The notes under the pieces: generated by a model
Database searches by the model: none
Told to the model about the DNA's origin: nothing
Seen by the model: only the letters and a program-made list of their open reading frames with translations
Made by a program: the position numbers and the translations under genes
In this document: piece after piece, positions 41,876 to 51,470 of the stretch
Position numbering within the stretch: the stretch's first letter is position 1
Layout: each line of letters opens with the position of its first letter
From: Bacteroidota bacterium
Lineage (GTDB): Bacteria; Bacteroidota; Ignavibacteria; Ignavibacteriales; Melioribacteraceae
Direction: 5' to 3'
NCBI GenBank assembly: GCA_018829205.1
Contig: JAHJUE010000028.1
Span: forward strand, 1-64,000
DNA: 64,000 nucleotides

Positions 41876-44800
41876 ATGGATTTCAGAAAATCTTTAGGTA
41901 TTACCGAAGAGGGAAAAAGCGAATCATTAAAATCAAAGAAACTTATTCAATATATTAATCTAAAATTATCGGAACTCGGCCAGCCGGTTTTCGAACAGGA
42001 AAAAGATGTTGAATTTCTGGGTCTGGCTACGGATTTAATAAAAAGCCACAGGGAAAAAAACAGGCTTTTATTCAATTATTTATGTCCGGCCGACCGTAGA
42101 ATTCAGGATTTTTTGGATTCATACTTAATAGAATTTAAGGAAAAAATAAACATAAGACTGCCGTCAAATACATTTGTATTGGACAGTCACGGAATAGCGA
42201 GAATACTTTCACTTCCGCCGGATAAAGATGATTTTACTTCCAACATTATAAATTCCTACAGAATAAAACAGGGAATTCTGCACAACCCGAAAAACGACAG
42301 GCGGACAACAAAAGGAGTTTTTCATATTGCAGAAGGGGGACTTCCGGTACCGGACGATAAAAAATCCGTTCCCAAAAAAGTATTTGCCAATTTACTTATG
42401 CTTGCCTTTCAGCCGCCGGGTGAATTACTTCAACTACCTTTTACATCATCAATAAAAGAGAAGGCCGAAGTTTTTGTTTCCCTATTGCTGCGTCCCGTTG
42501 TTAGTCCCGGCGTTTCAGGCGTAACAAAAGAAAAATCAATGGAAATCAGGTTTTTCGCTCCGGGAAATCTTACAAGCAATCTGGATTTTGTTGAATCAAT
42601 TTTCGGGAATGCCGGCGATCCGTACCTTCCCGAAAATGACGCGGGATTGGATATAGATTTTTGGTCGGGGCATACGGGGTGTATTATTCTCGCTCCTCAT
42701 TTAACCGGATTCACAAAAAAAGAATTAGGTCTGCCTAATATTAAAGACGCGACTGAAAGACAAATCCGCGATGGCATGTGCTGGAAGGACGATAAAGAGT
42801 TATATAATGACGGAGGCGCATTTAAAATTACAGCGCGTACCGATGAAGGGATAATTGTTACAATTATAGCCGACAACTATTTCGGATATTCGAAAAAAGA
42901 AGTGAAAACACAAATAAGCTACGCTGCAAATCTTTTGGGAAGCGTTGAAGAAGAACATGCCGGCGGGGCAATTGCCTTTGCAAGCTACAGCCTGGGGGAC
43001 GAATTCCACGACGATGATATTGTACGCAAGGATAATCATACTTTTAAGGATATGATAAAACGCACCTCCTCTTTTATGGATGTTAAAGAAGAAGGATACG
43101 CCGTGGATATGAATTACCCGGAAATAATTTATGTGCCGGAAAACGCGCGGTTCAGTCTTGTCGATCAATCCGTAAAATGGGAAAAGAAAAACTCTGAATA
43201 CTCGCTTCATATTCATCCTAAAAATACATATGTAATGCCGGCAGGCTATAAAATTAAAATGGAAAAAAATCCGTACGTGCCTTCATGGCGTTTGGTTGGA
43301 ACTGTTGCAGAAGGCACTTTCTGTCATAAACCCTGCACTGTATCAGGCGGAGGAAAATCTGAAATTTCAAAATCAATAAGCGACTCAATTATATACGGAC
43401 CTTTTTTCGTAGCCGATTTTGAAAACGATTTTAATAAAGTTGAAGAGATTATTAATAAAGATTACAGCGGTAGATATAAAATAAAACATAAAAATCCAGG
43501 CACAAGCAGACCGATATTAAGCAGCGAACGTTCCCTGGGTTCCGTTATAAAATTACTTACTCCATCTCCTACTAAATATACCGATGAGTACAATAAATGG
43601 GTTGAGCAAATTCCTTATTATGTTAAAGGTCTTGTTTATATAGTTAAAAGATTTTATAAACCGGAATGGGGAAACGACTGGAAAAAATATTTTTCTGTGG
43701 ATATAATAGACGGACGTTACGGCAACGAACTTAAATACAAAAACCGTAAACTTGTAGCGAGTTATTTAAGAATAGGTACAACCGAAGAGGGAGCATGGCG
43801 TACATTCAAACTGCGCCAGGATTATATCGCGGCCGATAAACTTCAGATGGAAGATGATATAACCGCTTCGATTGTTGTTCCTTCCGACAGGTTTGAGTAT
43901 CACAACAAGGATTATAATAATCCCGCACTTAAATTTGTAAAAAACTGTGAGTACAGATTTTTCCAGAGACCGGACGAAGCTATTCACCGGGGATTTGACA
44001 AACAAGCGGAAGCGGATCTGTCTTCGCCCAATACGTTTATCTCCAATTTTGAGCCGCTTAAAATTGAGGACGGCGAATCAATAATGAACGACGCAATCGA
44101 GTTCGATAAATATACCGAACCCGTAAAACAATTAATTGAGGAATTGATTCGTAATAAAAAATATAAGTATTTTGTCTCTTCGGCTCATCCAAGAATTTTT
44201 GAAGGAAGCCCTTCAAAAAATATGCGCTATCTGCAGAACAATACCCTGCTTGTTAATAAAAAAGAAAGATACATTGCGGAAGTCGGAACAAGACTTTACA
44301 GGAAACTCGATTTCGACAAACCCCTATATTTCCCTGTAAATTCAGTGCTTGCCGGAAGAAGAAATAATCCGCCTGAAAAAGGAGTCCGCTCGCTTGCGGT
44401 TTATAATCCGATTCATTACCAGGAACTGCCCGAACTGTTTATGGATTTTATATGCAGTTTGACGGGTAAATCCCCTTCAACAACCGGGGCCGGTTCCGAA
44501 GGAGCATTAACAAAAGGTCCTTTTAACGCTCTATGCACTGTAACCGATTTAAACAACGCGCTCGTTTCGTTTATACTTACCGGCTACGCAGGTTTTACAA
44601 CCGCAGCCGGCTACGTGGGACCGAAATACAGGGTCGACCACGATATAAGTTTGTTGATACCCGAAATATGGAGCAGGCTGAACGCGTATGAACGCGAACC
44701 GCAATTTCTGCTTGAGCATGAATACCTCGAAAAGATTAATGACTTTGAACATGACGGACAGAAAATTTTAGCGAGCAGACTCGGTTATAGAATTACAGGA

Positions 44801-45331
44801 AAATTTGTGCGTGTATTTTTCGGCAGGGTATTTGAAAACCCTGACGCCGTATTTAACGAAGAAATGCTTAAGCCTGAACTGCAGGACTTGGATATTTTTA
44901 TTGACGGCGTTAACAATATTGTTGAAGCGCAGAAAAGAGTTGCTCAAAGTTATTTTGACGACGGAAGTATCAAAGCCGCGTGCCCGCCCATTAAGGCGCT
45001 TCTGTATTTAATGACAACAGGGACATACGAAGGAAAAACCGTTGAAGATCCTGAAATAAGAAACCTGTTTACGCGTGATTATTTGATGAACTCGGATTGG
45101 TATAAAGATAGAATAAAAAACAAACAGCTTAATGATATTAATTTCTGGCGCAAACATATTGAATACCTGAAAACCAAATTGGATAATTCAAACAACCTTA
45201 ACAAATTAGAGAAGAATGAAATAACCAATAAAATTAAAACCTCCGAAGATAAAATGAATTATGTTATGTCCGATAAATACCTAAAAAGCCTGGAAGGTTT
45301 TATCGGTTTGGATCCGCTTTACAGGGGATAA
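41876..45331 (+). CDS. Large protein, probably diphosphate (PPi)-dependent PEP carboxykinase
   Basis: The 1151-residue cytosolic protein has no signal peptide or membrane segment. Length and motifs match, from memory, the ~130 kDa PPi-type PEP carboxykinases described from Entamoeba and Propionibacterium, which convert oxaloacetate and PPi to PEP and phosphate and are unrelated in size to ATP/GTP enzymes. Notable segments are FCHKPCTVSGGGKSEISKS (~485-500, phosphate-loop-like), HAGGAIAFASYSLGDEFHDDD (~355-375) and SPSTTGAGSEGALTKGPFNAL (~865-885). If correct it supplies a reversible C3/C4 step using PPi. I cannot run the comparison, so the alternative is an unassigned conserved giant enzyme. 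AAGAAGGGA precedes the ATG; a terminator-like palindrome follows. Confidence 0.55.
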   Translation: MDFRKSLGITEEGKSESLKSKKLIQYINLKLSELGQPVFEQEKDVEFLGLATDLIKSHREKNRLLFNYLCPADRRIQDFLDSYLIEFKEKINIRLPSNTFVLDSHGIARILSLPPDKDDFTSNIINSYRIKQGILHNPKNDRRTTKGVFHIAEGGLPVPDDKKSVPKKVFANLLMLAFQPPGELLQLPFTSSIKEKAEVFVSLLLRPVVSPGVSGVTKEKSMEIRFFAPGNLTSNLDFVESIFGNAGDPYLPENDAGLDIDFWSGHTGCIILAPHLTGFTKKELGLPNIKDATERQIRDGMCWKDDKELYNDGGAFKITARTDEGIIVTIIADNYFGYSKKEVKTQISYAANLLGSVEEEHAGGAIAFASYSLGDEFHDDDIVRKDNHTFKDMIKRTSSFMDVKEEGYAVDMNYPEIIYVPENARFSLVDQSVKWEKKNSEYSLHIHPKNTYVMPAGYKIKMEKNPYVPSWRLVGTVAEGTFCHKPCTVSGGGKSEISKSISDSIIYGPFFVADFENDFNKVEEIINKDYSGRYKIKHKNPGTSRPILSSERSLGSVIKLLTPSPTKYTDEYNKWVEQIPYYVKGLVYIVKRFYKPEWGNDWKKYFSVDIIDGRYGNELKYKNRKLVASYLRIGTTEEGAWRTFKLRQDYIAADKLQMEDDITASIVVPSDRFEYHNKDYNNPALKFVKNCEYRFFQRPDEAIHRGFDKQAEADLSSPNTFISNFEPLKIEDGESIMNDAIEFDKYTEPVKQLIEELIRNKKYKYFVSSAHPRIFEGSPSKNMRYLQNNTLLVNKKERYIAEVGTRLYRKLDFDKPLYFPVNSVLAGRRNNPPEKGVRSLAVYNPIHYQELPELFMDFICSLTGKSPSTTGAGSEGALTKGPFNALCTVTDLNNALVSFILTGYAGFTTAAGYVGPKYRVDHDISLLIPEIWSRLNAYEREPQFLLEHEYLEKINDFEHDGQKILASRLGYRITGKFVRVFFGRVFENPDAVFNEEMLKPELQDLDIFIDGVNNIVEAQKRVAQSYFDDGSIKAACPPIKALLYLMTTGTYEGKTVEDPEIRNLFTRDYLMNSDWYKDRIKNKQLNDINFWRKHIEYLKTKLDNSNNLNKLEKNEITNKIKTSEDKMNYVMSDKYLKSLEGFIGLDPLYRG

Positions 45332-45345
45332 GATTTTAATTATAA

Positions 45346-45380
45346 AAAACCTCCGGGGTTTTTAAAACCTCGGAGGTTTA
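45346..45380. repeat. Palindromic repeat / terminator, left copy
   Basis: AAACCTCCG (45347-45355) pairs with CGGAGGTTT (45371-45379). It can end both the gene at 41876 and the convergent ATPase gene. Its sequence closely matches the palindrome at 48727-48760, so it also looks like a dispersed repeat. Confidence 0.7.
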
Positions 45381-45392
45381 CATTTTACTCTT

Positions 45393-47456
45393 TTATAAAT
45401 TATTACTGCTTTTAATAAAATTATAGATTTTCTCGGTGAGATATTTTGCATGTTTATTTTTACTAATCATTTCCCAAGTTAGATTTCCGTTTACTACATT
45501 TTCAAAAACATAATTTGAGAATTTGATTTTGTAATAATCACTGATAGTTCCGCTTTTAGCTTTAAAAAATGGGAGTTTTACTTTTCTGGTTTTTAGTTTA
45601 TCATGTAAATATTTGCCAAGTCTCTTCTGTTCATAATATGAATCTTCAATTCTAAGTTTAGATATATAGGTTTGCTTTATCTTTAATACATCAATTAATA
45701 ATTTATAGATTATATCTGAGGTCAAAACGTTTTCAATTTCTCTTGCCCCTGTGGTTTCGAATTTGAAAAATTTGTTCTCGAGTTCTTTTAATTTCTTATG
45801 TCGTGATTTTTTAATTTCGCTTTCATCTTCATCTGAAAGAAGAAAAATTCGATTTGATAATGCTAATGATTTTATTTTTTTGTCTAATTCTTCATTAACA
45901 CTATCTTCTTCAGAGAAAAAATAATGTGATAAATTGCTTCCTGCATATTCGTAAAATGAATATTCAATATCTTCTTTGAACTCGACTGTTTCTAAACTTT
46001 TTGAGTAAGCTTTTAAGAAGGCTGAAATATATTTTCTGTCGCTAATTCCTTCAACCCAGATTGAACAATTCGACATAGTCACAGATGAGTTAAATACACC
46101 CAATAAATCAAGTAAGTCAGTATTATTTTTGTATTCTGATTTTATTATTGTTTTATTTTCATTATCCTTTCTAAATGAGAATATTGATAAATCTTTTGGA
46201 TACTTATTGAAAATATTCAATAAATGATTGGAATGTGTTGAAAAGAAGATTCTAAGATTTTTCTTTCTTATAAATTCATTGGTTATTAATGTATTCAAAA
46301 AGATATTTTGTAAACCTGGATGCATATTGAGTTCTGGTTCTTCAATAAAAACCCACGTTCCTTCTTCAGCCATAAAAATTGGATAAAGCAAAATGATTAA
46401 TGATTGTATTCCATCACCAAGATCATAAAGATATCTGTCGTCTTCTCCGTCAATAAAAATTTGAATTTGTTGTTTCGACTCATTATCGTCTTCAACGGCA
46501 ATAATATCAATTGTTTTTTCATCGAAAAAATTTTTTGAAAGAAACAATTCAAATTCCTCAAAGTTTTTTCTAATTATTCTTCTATTATTTCTTACAGTTT
46601 TTATAGTTTTATATAAACCATAGCCAGTGAAAACTTCAATTTTTTTATTATCTATAGGTAATCTATAATTAGTCAAGATGGTTGATTTGAGTATGTCGTC
46701 CTTAATTTTTTGTTGCTCATTTGTCATAAAAGAAGATGCTATTCTTAGAGAGGGAATGTAAATCTTCGGTGGCATAAATCTTTTCATAGATAAATTTTCA
46801 TTATACTTTATTTGTTCGTATATGCGTTCAAAGAAAGTAATAATTTCATCATTTAGTCTCGCAAAATTATTAAATCTTAATGCTCGTGGAAATAACCTTT
46901 CGTTATTTTTTAATACAGTTTTATATTGTATTATAAAATGCAGTAAAATATCTAGCTGAGCTATTGTTTCTTTAAAGTTGTTTTCATTATCATTTTTACC
47001 GACTATATAATCTCTATAAAAATTGAGAAAATTCTTAAAAAACTCATGGTTTATATTGATTTGGCCATCACCCCACTTTTTAAGGAGTTCGATAATTTCA
47101 TGGGGAGTATTTGAATCTTCAATATCACGTCTTGTAAAATCAGCAGAATTTTGAATTATCAGTTGAAACCCAATACTTGTTTTAGAAATGTATTCAAGTA
47201 GTTGAGTTAAAGCGTCTACCATTTTATTTGGTCTTTGTGTTAAATCTTTACTAAAAACTAGAAATTGATCCTTTAATAATATTTTTCTTGTAAACCTACT
47301 TTTTCTTGAATTATTTGCACCGACAAATATGTTTATATAGTTGAGATTTGGTAGGTACTCAATATTTTCTTTTGTTTTAAAATCATAAAATTCTACAAAT
47401 TCTTTATTATTTTCTCCCAAAATGAGTTGTAGGTATTGTTGGTTGGTTTCTTCCAT
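45393..47456 (-). CDS. OLD-like AAA ATPase with TOPRIM-type nuclease domain
   Basis: About 687 residues from the ATG at 47456, placed behind AGGGTGA (an upstream GTG at 47474 is less likely). An ABC-type ATPase head carries INIFVGANNSRKS (~43-53), where the usual Gly before Lys is Arg, a signature DLGDGIQSLIILLYPIF, Walker B WVFIEEPELNMHP and switch FSTHSNHLL. After it comes SIWVEGISDRKYISAFLKAY and RIFLLSDEDES, the E and DxD metal sites of a TOPRIM nuclease. Proteins of this build (OLD/Gabija A-like) act in DNA cleavage and phage defence. The Arg in Walker A may alter ATP use. It lies beside a fic gene. Confidence 0.78.
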   Translation of the reverse strand: MEETNQQYLQLILGENNKEFVEFYDFKTKENIEYLPNLNYINIFVGANNSRKSRFTRKILLKDQFLVFSKDLTQRPNKMVDALTQLLEYISKTSIGFQLIIQNSADFTRRDIEDSNTPHEIIELLKKWGDGQININHEFFKNFLNFYRDYIVGKNDNENNFKETIAQLDILLHFIIQYKTVLKNNERLFPRALRFNNFARLNDEIITFFERIYEQIKYNENLSMKRFMPPKIYIPSLRIASSFMTNEQQKIKDDILKSTILTNYRLPIDNKKIEVFTGYGLYKTIKTVRNNRRIIRKNFEEFELFLSKNFFDEKTIDIIAVEDDNESKQQIQIFIDGEDDRYLYDLGDGIQSLIILLYPIFMAEEGTWVFIEEPELNMHPGLQNIFLNTLITNEFIRKKNLRIFFSTHSNHLLNIFNKYPKDLSIFSFRKDNENKTIIKSEYKNNTDLLDLLGVFNSSVTMSNCSIWVEGISDRKYISAFLKAYSKSLETVEFKEDIEYSFYEYAGSNLSHYFFSEEDSVNEELDKKIKSLALSNRIFLLSDEDESEIKKSRHKKLKELENKFFKFETTGAREIENVLTSDIIYKLLIDVLKIKQTYISKLRIEDSYYEQKRLGKYLHDKLKTRKVKLPFFKAKSGTISDYYKIKFSNYVFENVVNGNLTWEMISKNKHAKYLTEKIYNFIKSSNNL

Positions 47457-47519
47457 TGTAGTCACCCTATACACATGTTGAAAATTTATTTCAATTATAT
47501 TTAATATTATTTATCGTCA

Positions 47520-48602
47520 TCAATTCTGCAGCAACTCATATAACTTAACATTCAAATACAAAACCTCTTTACCGACTTTTCTGCTTTTAAGTATTTTTAT
47601 TTTTTCGAGTTCTTTTAAATATTCAGCGGCGGTTTGCCGTTTTGCTATTCCGGTATTTACAACGAACTCAACCTTGCTGTAGGGCTGCTCAAAAATTAAT
47701 TCTAATAATTCTTTAGAGTAAACTTTTGACGGCAGTTTCTTTTTTGATTCGATTAATGTTTTCTCAAACAATTCTTTAATCTGGATAATTTTATCAGCCG
47801 TTTTTTCAGAAGTTTCTTTAATTGAATTCAGCATATAAATTATCCACGGCTGCCAGTGTTTGTTTTCAGTTACATTTCTTAACAGTTCATAATATTTGTT
47901 TTTGTTCTCAATTATATATCTGCTTAAATATAAAATCGGAAGCTCCAATTGCTTTTGCTGAATCAGGTAAAGAACATTAATAATTCTTCCTGTTCTTCCG
48001 TTGCCGTCGGTAAAAGGATGAATAGCTTCAAATTGATAATGTATCAAAGCCATTTTAATTAACGGGTCAATTTTATCTTCATTATCATGAATAAATACTT
48101 CAAGATTTTTAAGTTTTTCTCGTATTATATTTTCTCCCTCGGGCGGAGTGTATAGGATTTCTCCTTTTGAGTTTTTTATTTTTGTTCCGGGAGTATTCCG
48201 AATACCGGCATCAGTTCCATTTATTCTTCTATAAATTTCTACAAAAAGATTTGTCGTTAACAATCCATTTTTTTTTAATTCGTTATAACCTTCCCAAAGA
48301 GCTTCTCTATATCGCAAAACTTCTTTTGTCTGCGGATCATAATTATTGGAATTTGAGGCGAATGCCTCATATAACCTATCATTTGTTGTTGCGATATTTT
48401 CGATTTCGGAACTTAACTTAGCTTCCTGCAAAGGGAGCGTACTTATAAGAATTGACTGGTTCGGAATTGTTTTCGCTATTCCTTTTAGCTCCGCCAGGGA
48501 TTTGTTGGCTTCAATTGCAGCTTTAAGTATATCCTTTGTTTCAAGTTCAATTAACGGAGGAAGAAGCGGAAGCGAATTATATGGCTGGTCTTTTTTAAAC
48601 AT
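47520..48602 (-). CDS. Fic family adenylyltransferase with C-terminal winged helix
   Basis: The 360 residues contain the Fic core HPFTDGNGRTGR (195-206), complete with catalytic His195 and the anion-binding GNGR. An N-terminal inhibitory helix holds SSEIEN (64-69), which fits the (S/T)xxxE(G/N) autoinhibitory motif of class II Fic proteins. The last ~60 residues (LELIFEQPYSKVEFVVNTGIAKRQTAAEYLKELEKIKIL) form a winged helix. Such proteins AMPylate target proteins and may bind DNA. Four half-sites precede the gene. It is upstream of the ATPase in the same direction, 63 bases apart. Confidence 0.93.
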   Translation of the reverse strand: MFKKDQPYNSLPLLPPLIELETKDILKAAIEANKSLAELKGIAKTIPNQSILISTLPLQEAKLSSEIENIATTNDRLYEAFASNSNNYDPQTKEVLRYREALWEGYNELKKNGLLTTNLFVEIYRRINGTDAGIRNTPGTKIKNSKGEILYTPPEGENIIREKLKNLEVFIHDNEDKIDPLIKMALIHYQFEAIHPFTDGNGRTGRIINVLYLIQQKQLELPILYLSRYIIENKNKYYELLRNVTENKHWQPWIIYMLNSIKETSEKTADKIIQIKELFEKTLIESKKKLPSKVYSKELLELIFEQPYSKVEFVVNTGIAKRQTAAEYLKELEKIKILKSRKVGKEVLYLNVKLYELLQN

Positions 48603-48637
48603 TATGTTCTCATTTATTGTTGAAAACTAACTTAAAA

Positions 48638-48706
48638 TTTCGACACATGCAATAAACGTGTCGAAAAAAAACCAAAATTTCGACACGTTCTAAAAACATG
48701 TCGATG
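48638..48706 (-). promoter_or_regulatory. Paired operators before fic
   Basis: TTTCGACAC (48638-48646) and GTGTCGAAA (48658-48666) form a perfect inverted repeat with an 11-base spacer. A degenerate copy with the same spacing begins exactly 40 bases later (TTTCGACAC at 48678, ATGTCGATG at 48698). Four half-sites on a ~40-base period 36 bases before the fic ATG suggest cooperative binding, possibly by the winged helix of Fic itself. Confidence 0.6.
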
Positions 48707-48726
48707 CCGTAAACATATCATTTTGT

Positions 48727-48760
48727 AAAATCTCAGGGGTTTTAAAACCCCAGAGGTTTT
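48727..48760. repeat. Palindromic repeat, right copy
   Basis: CTCAGGGGTTTT pairs with AAAACCCCAGAG (one A-A mismatch). It is about 80 percent identical to the palindrome at 45346-45380. Both flanking genes point away from it, so it does not terminate either; it reads as a dispersed repeat marking the edge of the ATPase-fic segment. Confidence 0.65.
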
Positions 48761-48863
48761 GTTTTTTCTATTTATTTAACAATTTCTTGAAACATAACGA
48801 CTTTTAATTCAGTTCAATCTTTTGTAAACTTAAATCAGACTAAAAACAAAATAAACGGGAATT

Positions 48864-50306
48864 ATGAAATATTATCTTCTGTTATTTTTATTTGCTTCGC
48901 AGATTATTCTGCGTGCGACTCCGAATGTAAACGCCGGCGATATTAAGATTATGAATCACGCTTTTAATTTTGAATTCGACAAAGCCGAAAAGCTTCTACT
49001 TCAAAACAAAAAGGAAAATCCCGAAAGCCTGAAAAATCATTATTTATATATCAACACTCAGCTTTTAAAAGTAATTACCGCAACCGACGCGCAGCCTTTC
49101 AGAAACAAAAAAGCCGTTAAAGATTCCCTTCATCATTTATTAATTAATTACGCGGAAAAAGTAGTTGAAAAATATGAAGATAAAAAATTATCCACGGATG
49201 AAAAATATTATTTGGGAAGCATTTACGGTTTTCTCGGAAGAATGTACGGCGTTGAAGGTTCGTGGATGAAAGCTTTCAGCAACGGGAAAGCAGGCAAAAA
49301 TATGCTTGAAGATATTATAGAAAAAGACGCGCAGTATGCCGACGCTTACCTGCTTTTGGGAATTCTTAATTATTATGCCGACAGGCTGGGAGGAGTGGTC
49401 GGATTTGTAGCCGGAGTGCTTGGTCTTTCGGGCGATAGAGAAGTAGGCATTCAATACTTAAAACTAGCCGAACAGAGAGGAAAACTTACAAGCTCGCAGG
49501 CAGCAATGTTATTGGTGGAATTATATTCAAGACTTGAAGGGAACAATTTAGACGCCTTTCCGTATTTTGAAAAATTAATTAAGAAATACCCGAACAACTC
49601 TCATTTTATTAACTGGTACTGCCGCGAACTTATGGAGCAGAATGAAATTGAAAAAACCGCGGCGTTTATTGAAAACGATTCTCTTAATTTAATTGCGCCC
49701 GACGTTAAAGCTTTGTACTTAAGTCTTGCCGGCAATTATGAAAAATCAAATATTATATTAAATGAAATATTAAAAACGGAAGGAACGCTTTTTCCGTTTA
49801 TGGAAAAACATTTTAAATCCGTTCGTGTGCTAAACTATTTTATGATTGGAAGCAAAGCAGATACGGATAAATATAAAAAAGGATTGGAAGAGCAATACAG
49901 AAAAGCGGCGGATCATTTTCTGCTTGCGCCCGACTTAGCTAAAAAATTAGTGAAATTCCGCGAGCTTATCGGATTAAACAATAATAAAAAAGAAATTGAA
50001 GAAGTTATAAAAAATTACAAGGCAATAGAAAAGAACGATTATCTGAACGGATATTTTAACTTCAATACCGCCGTTTATTATTTTAAAAACGGTAAAACAA
50101 AAGAAGCGGAATTATATTTTTTAAAAGCGAAAGATTTGTATCCGGACGGATTTATGTATTCGTCGGCCCGGTATTTAATTTATATTTATAAAAATATGAA
50201 GGCCGACAGAAACAAGATTAAACAGCTTGTTGACGATATCGACGATCTTGATAATGAGGGACTATTATTCAGCGCGCAGGATTTAAAAATAAAATATGAT
50301 TTATAA
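48864..50306 (+). CDS. Exported TPR-type repeat protein
   Basis: A signal peptide (LLLFLFASQIILRA) is followed by 460 residues of helical hairpins, several of which fit the tetratricopeptide pattern (YADAYLLLGILNYYADRLGG; FNFNTAVYYFKNGKTKEAELYFLKAKDLYP). A glycine-rich hydrophobic insert VVGFVAGVLGLSGDREVGIQYLKLAEQRG lies in the middle. It has no catalytic motif and probably scaffolds other proteins in the periplasm. Divergent from fic and convergent with the rhodanese gene, whose stop is four bases away. Confidence 0.75.
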   Translation: MKYYLLLFLFASQIILRATPNVNAGDIKIMNHAFNFEFDKAEKLLLQNKKENPESLKNHYLYINTQLLKVITATDAQPFRNKKAVKDSLHHLLINYAEKVVEKYEDKKLSTDEKYYLGSIYGFLGRMYGVEGSWMKAFSNGKAGKNMLEDIIEKDAQYADAYLLLGILNYYADRLGGVVGFVAGVLGLSGDREVGIQYLKLAEQRGKLTSSQAAMLLVELYSRLEGNNLDAFPYFEKLIKKYPNNSHFINWYCRELMEQNEIEKTAAFIENDSLNLIAPDVKALYLSLAGNYEKSNIILNEILKTEGTLFPFMEKHFKSVRVLNYFMIGSKADTDKYKKGLEEQYRKAADHFLLAPDLAKKLVKFRELIGLNNNKKEIEEVIKNYKAIEKNDYLNGYFNFNTAVYYFKNGKTKEAELYFLKAKDLYPDGFMYSSARYLIYIYKNMKADRNKIKQLVDDIDDLDNEGLLFSAQDLKIKYDL

Positions 50307-50310
50307 TAAA

Positions 50311-50697
50311 TTATTTTTCGTTTTTCCTGTATTCAATCATTCCGCCAAGAACGTTTTTAGTTTTAAATCCGTTTTTGTTTAAGAATTCCGAAGCTATTGC
50401 CGATCTTCTTCCTGATCGGCATATAATATTTATGTTATTGTTTTTATATTTTTCAAGTTCGTGAATTCTTTTTTCAAGTTCCTGAACGGGAATGTTTATA
50501 ACTCCTTCAATCTGACCGAGTTCACCTCTTAATTCCTGGGGCATTCTTACATCAAGAATAATAAGTGTTGAATCTGTTTTTATATTTTCATTTAACTGTT
50601 TTACGGTAATGTTGTTTTCATCCGTCTGCTGGGCGCATGCGTTTACATTTAATAATAATATTAGAATTAAAACATGTGTATATATTTTTTTGTACAT
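50311..50697 (-). CDS. Rhodanese-domain exported protein
   Basis: The 128 residues start with a hydrophobic export signal ending VNACAQ, possibly a lipobox with Cys21. A single rhodanese domain (~35-125) follows: LIILDVRMPQELRGELGQIEGVINIPVQELEKRI, the active-site loop ICRSGRRSA with the catalytic Cys, and GFKTKNVLGGMIEY. Rhodaneses move sulfane sulfur; periplasmic lipoprotein forms are common and usually of unknown target. Confidence 0.88.
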   Translation of the reverse strand: MYKKIYTHVLILILLLNVNACAQQTDENNITVKQLNENIKTDSTLIILDVRMPQELRGELGQIEGVINIPVQELEKRIHELEKYKNNNINIICRSGRRSAIASEFLNKNGFKTKNVLGGMIEYRKNEK

Positions 50698-50756
50698 TTT
50701 TTCCCTTTGTTCAAATAGTTTTCTAAAATTTATTCTACAACTCCCAGGAGGATTAG

Positions 50757-51419
50757 TTACGCGCTAATCCTGGAAAAAATTTCCGAGAGTGTCTGCTGAT
50801 GAATCTCATGTCCGCCGTTAAACTTGTAAAGTTTGTATTCCGGATTAAATTTATTTATAATTTCCAATTCTTCATTTAGCTGGTCGGGATTTATTATCCT
50901 GTCTTTATTTCCTATAACGAAATAAAGATTCATTTTGTTCAATACTTGGAATAAATTTTTATGATTCGAATCATAAGGAAGATTGCCTGCCCAAATAATT
51001 AAATTATCCGCTTTAATTAGGCCTCTTTCAAGCCATCTTACCGCAGTCGGCACTCCCTGCGAAAATCCGAGAACATTAATTATAAGTTTACTCCGGTCAA
51101 ATTTATTTATTACACTTTCATAAACGGAGTTCAGGAAATTGATATAATCATTTATTTCGTCATCCCGGTTTTCTTTTGTCATCCACGCTGCGCCAATCTT
51201 GCCGGAAAAACCTTTCAGGTAAAATTTATTTAACGCTTCCGGTGCAATAAAATAATTTTCGCCGTTATTTATTATTTCAAAATTTGTTAAAAACTCCGCG
51301 CCAAGGTTACCGTATCCGTGAATCACAAACCATAAATACTTTATATTAGTATCAGGTGAACCAAGAGTAAAATAACGCGCGGTTTTGTTAATGATTATTT
51401 TATGTTCATTTGTTTTCAT
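50757..51419 (-). CDS. Carboxylesterase/phospholipase-like alpha/beta hydrolase
   Basis: An alpha/beta hydrolase of 220 residues without a signal peptide. It has the oxyanion HGYG (FVIHGYGNLGAEF, ~32-44), nucleophile elbow GFSQG (~117-121), a catalytic Asp in VIGNKDRIINPDQ and His in GGHEIHQQ. The layout matches small esterases of the phospholipase/carboxylesterase group (YpfH/LysoPL-like). The substrate is likely an acyl ester. Single gene. Confidence 0.85.
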   Translation of the reverse strand: MKTNEHKIIINKTARYFTLGSPDTNIKYLWFVIHGYGNLGAEFLTNFEIINNGENYFIAPEALNKFYLKGFSGKIGAAWMTKENRDDEINDYINFLNSVYESVINKFDRSKLIINVLGFSQGVPTAVRWLERGLIKADNLIIWAGNLPYDSNHKNLFQVLNKMNLYFVIGNKDRIINPDQLNEELEIINKFNPEYKLYKFNGGHEIHQQTLSEIFSRISA

Positions 51420-51470
51420 ATCGTCCGTATAATCTATTTATATGAAAACTACAGTAAACTAAACGCAATA

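Noticed and set aside
48727-48760. Palindrome as a terminator
   Set aside because: The genes on both sides start nearby and point away, so there is no transcript for it to end; it is listed as a repeat.
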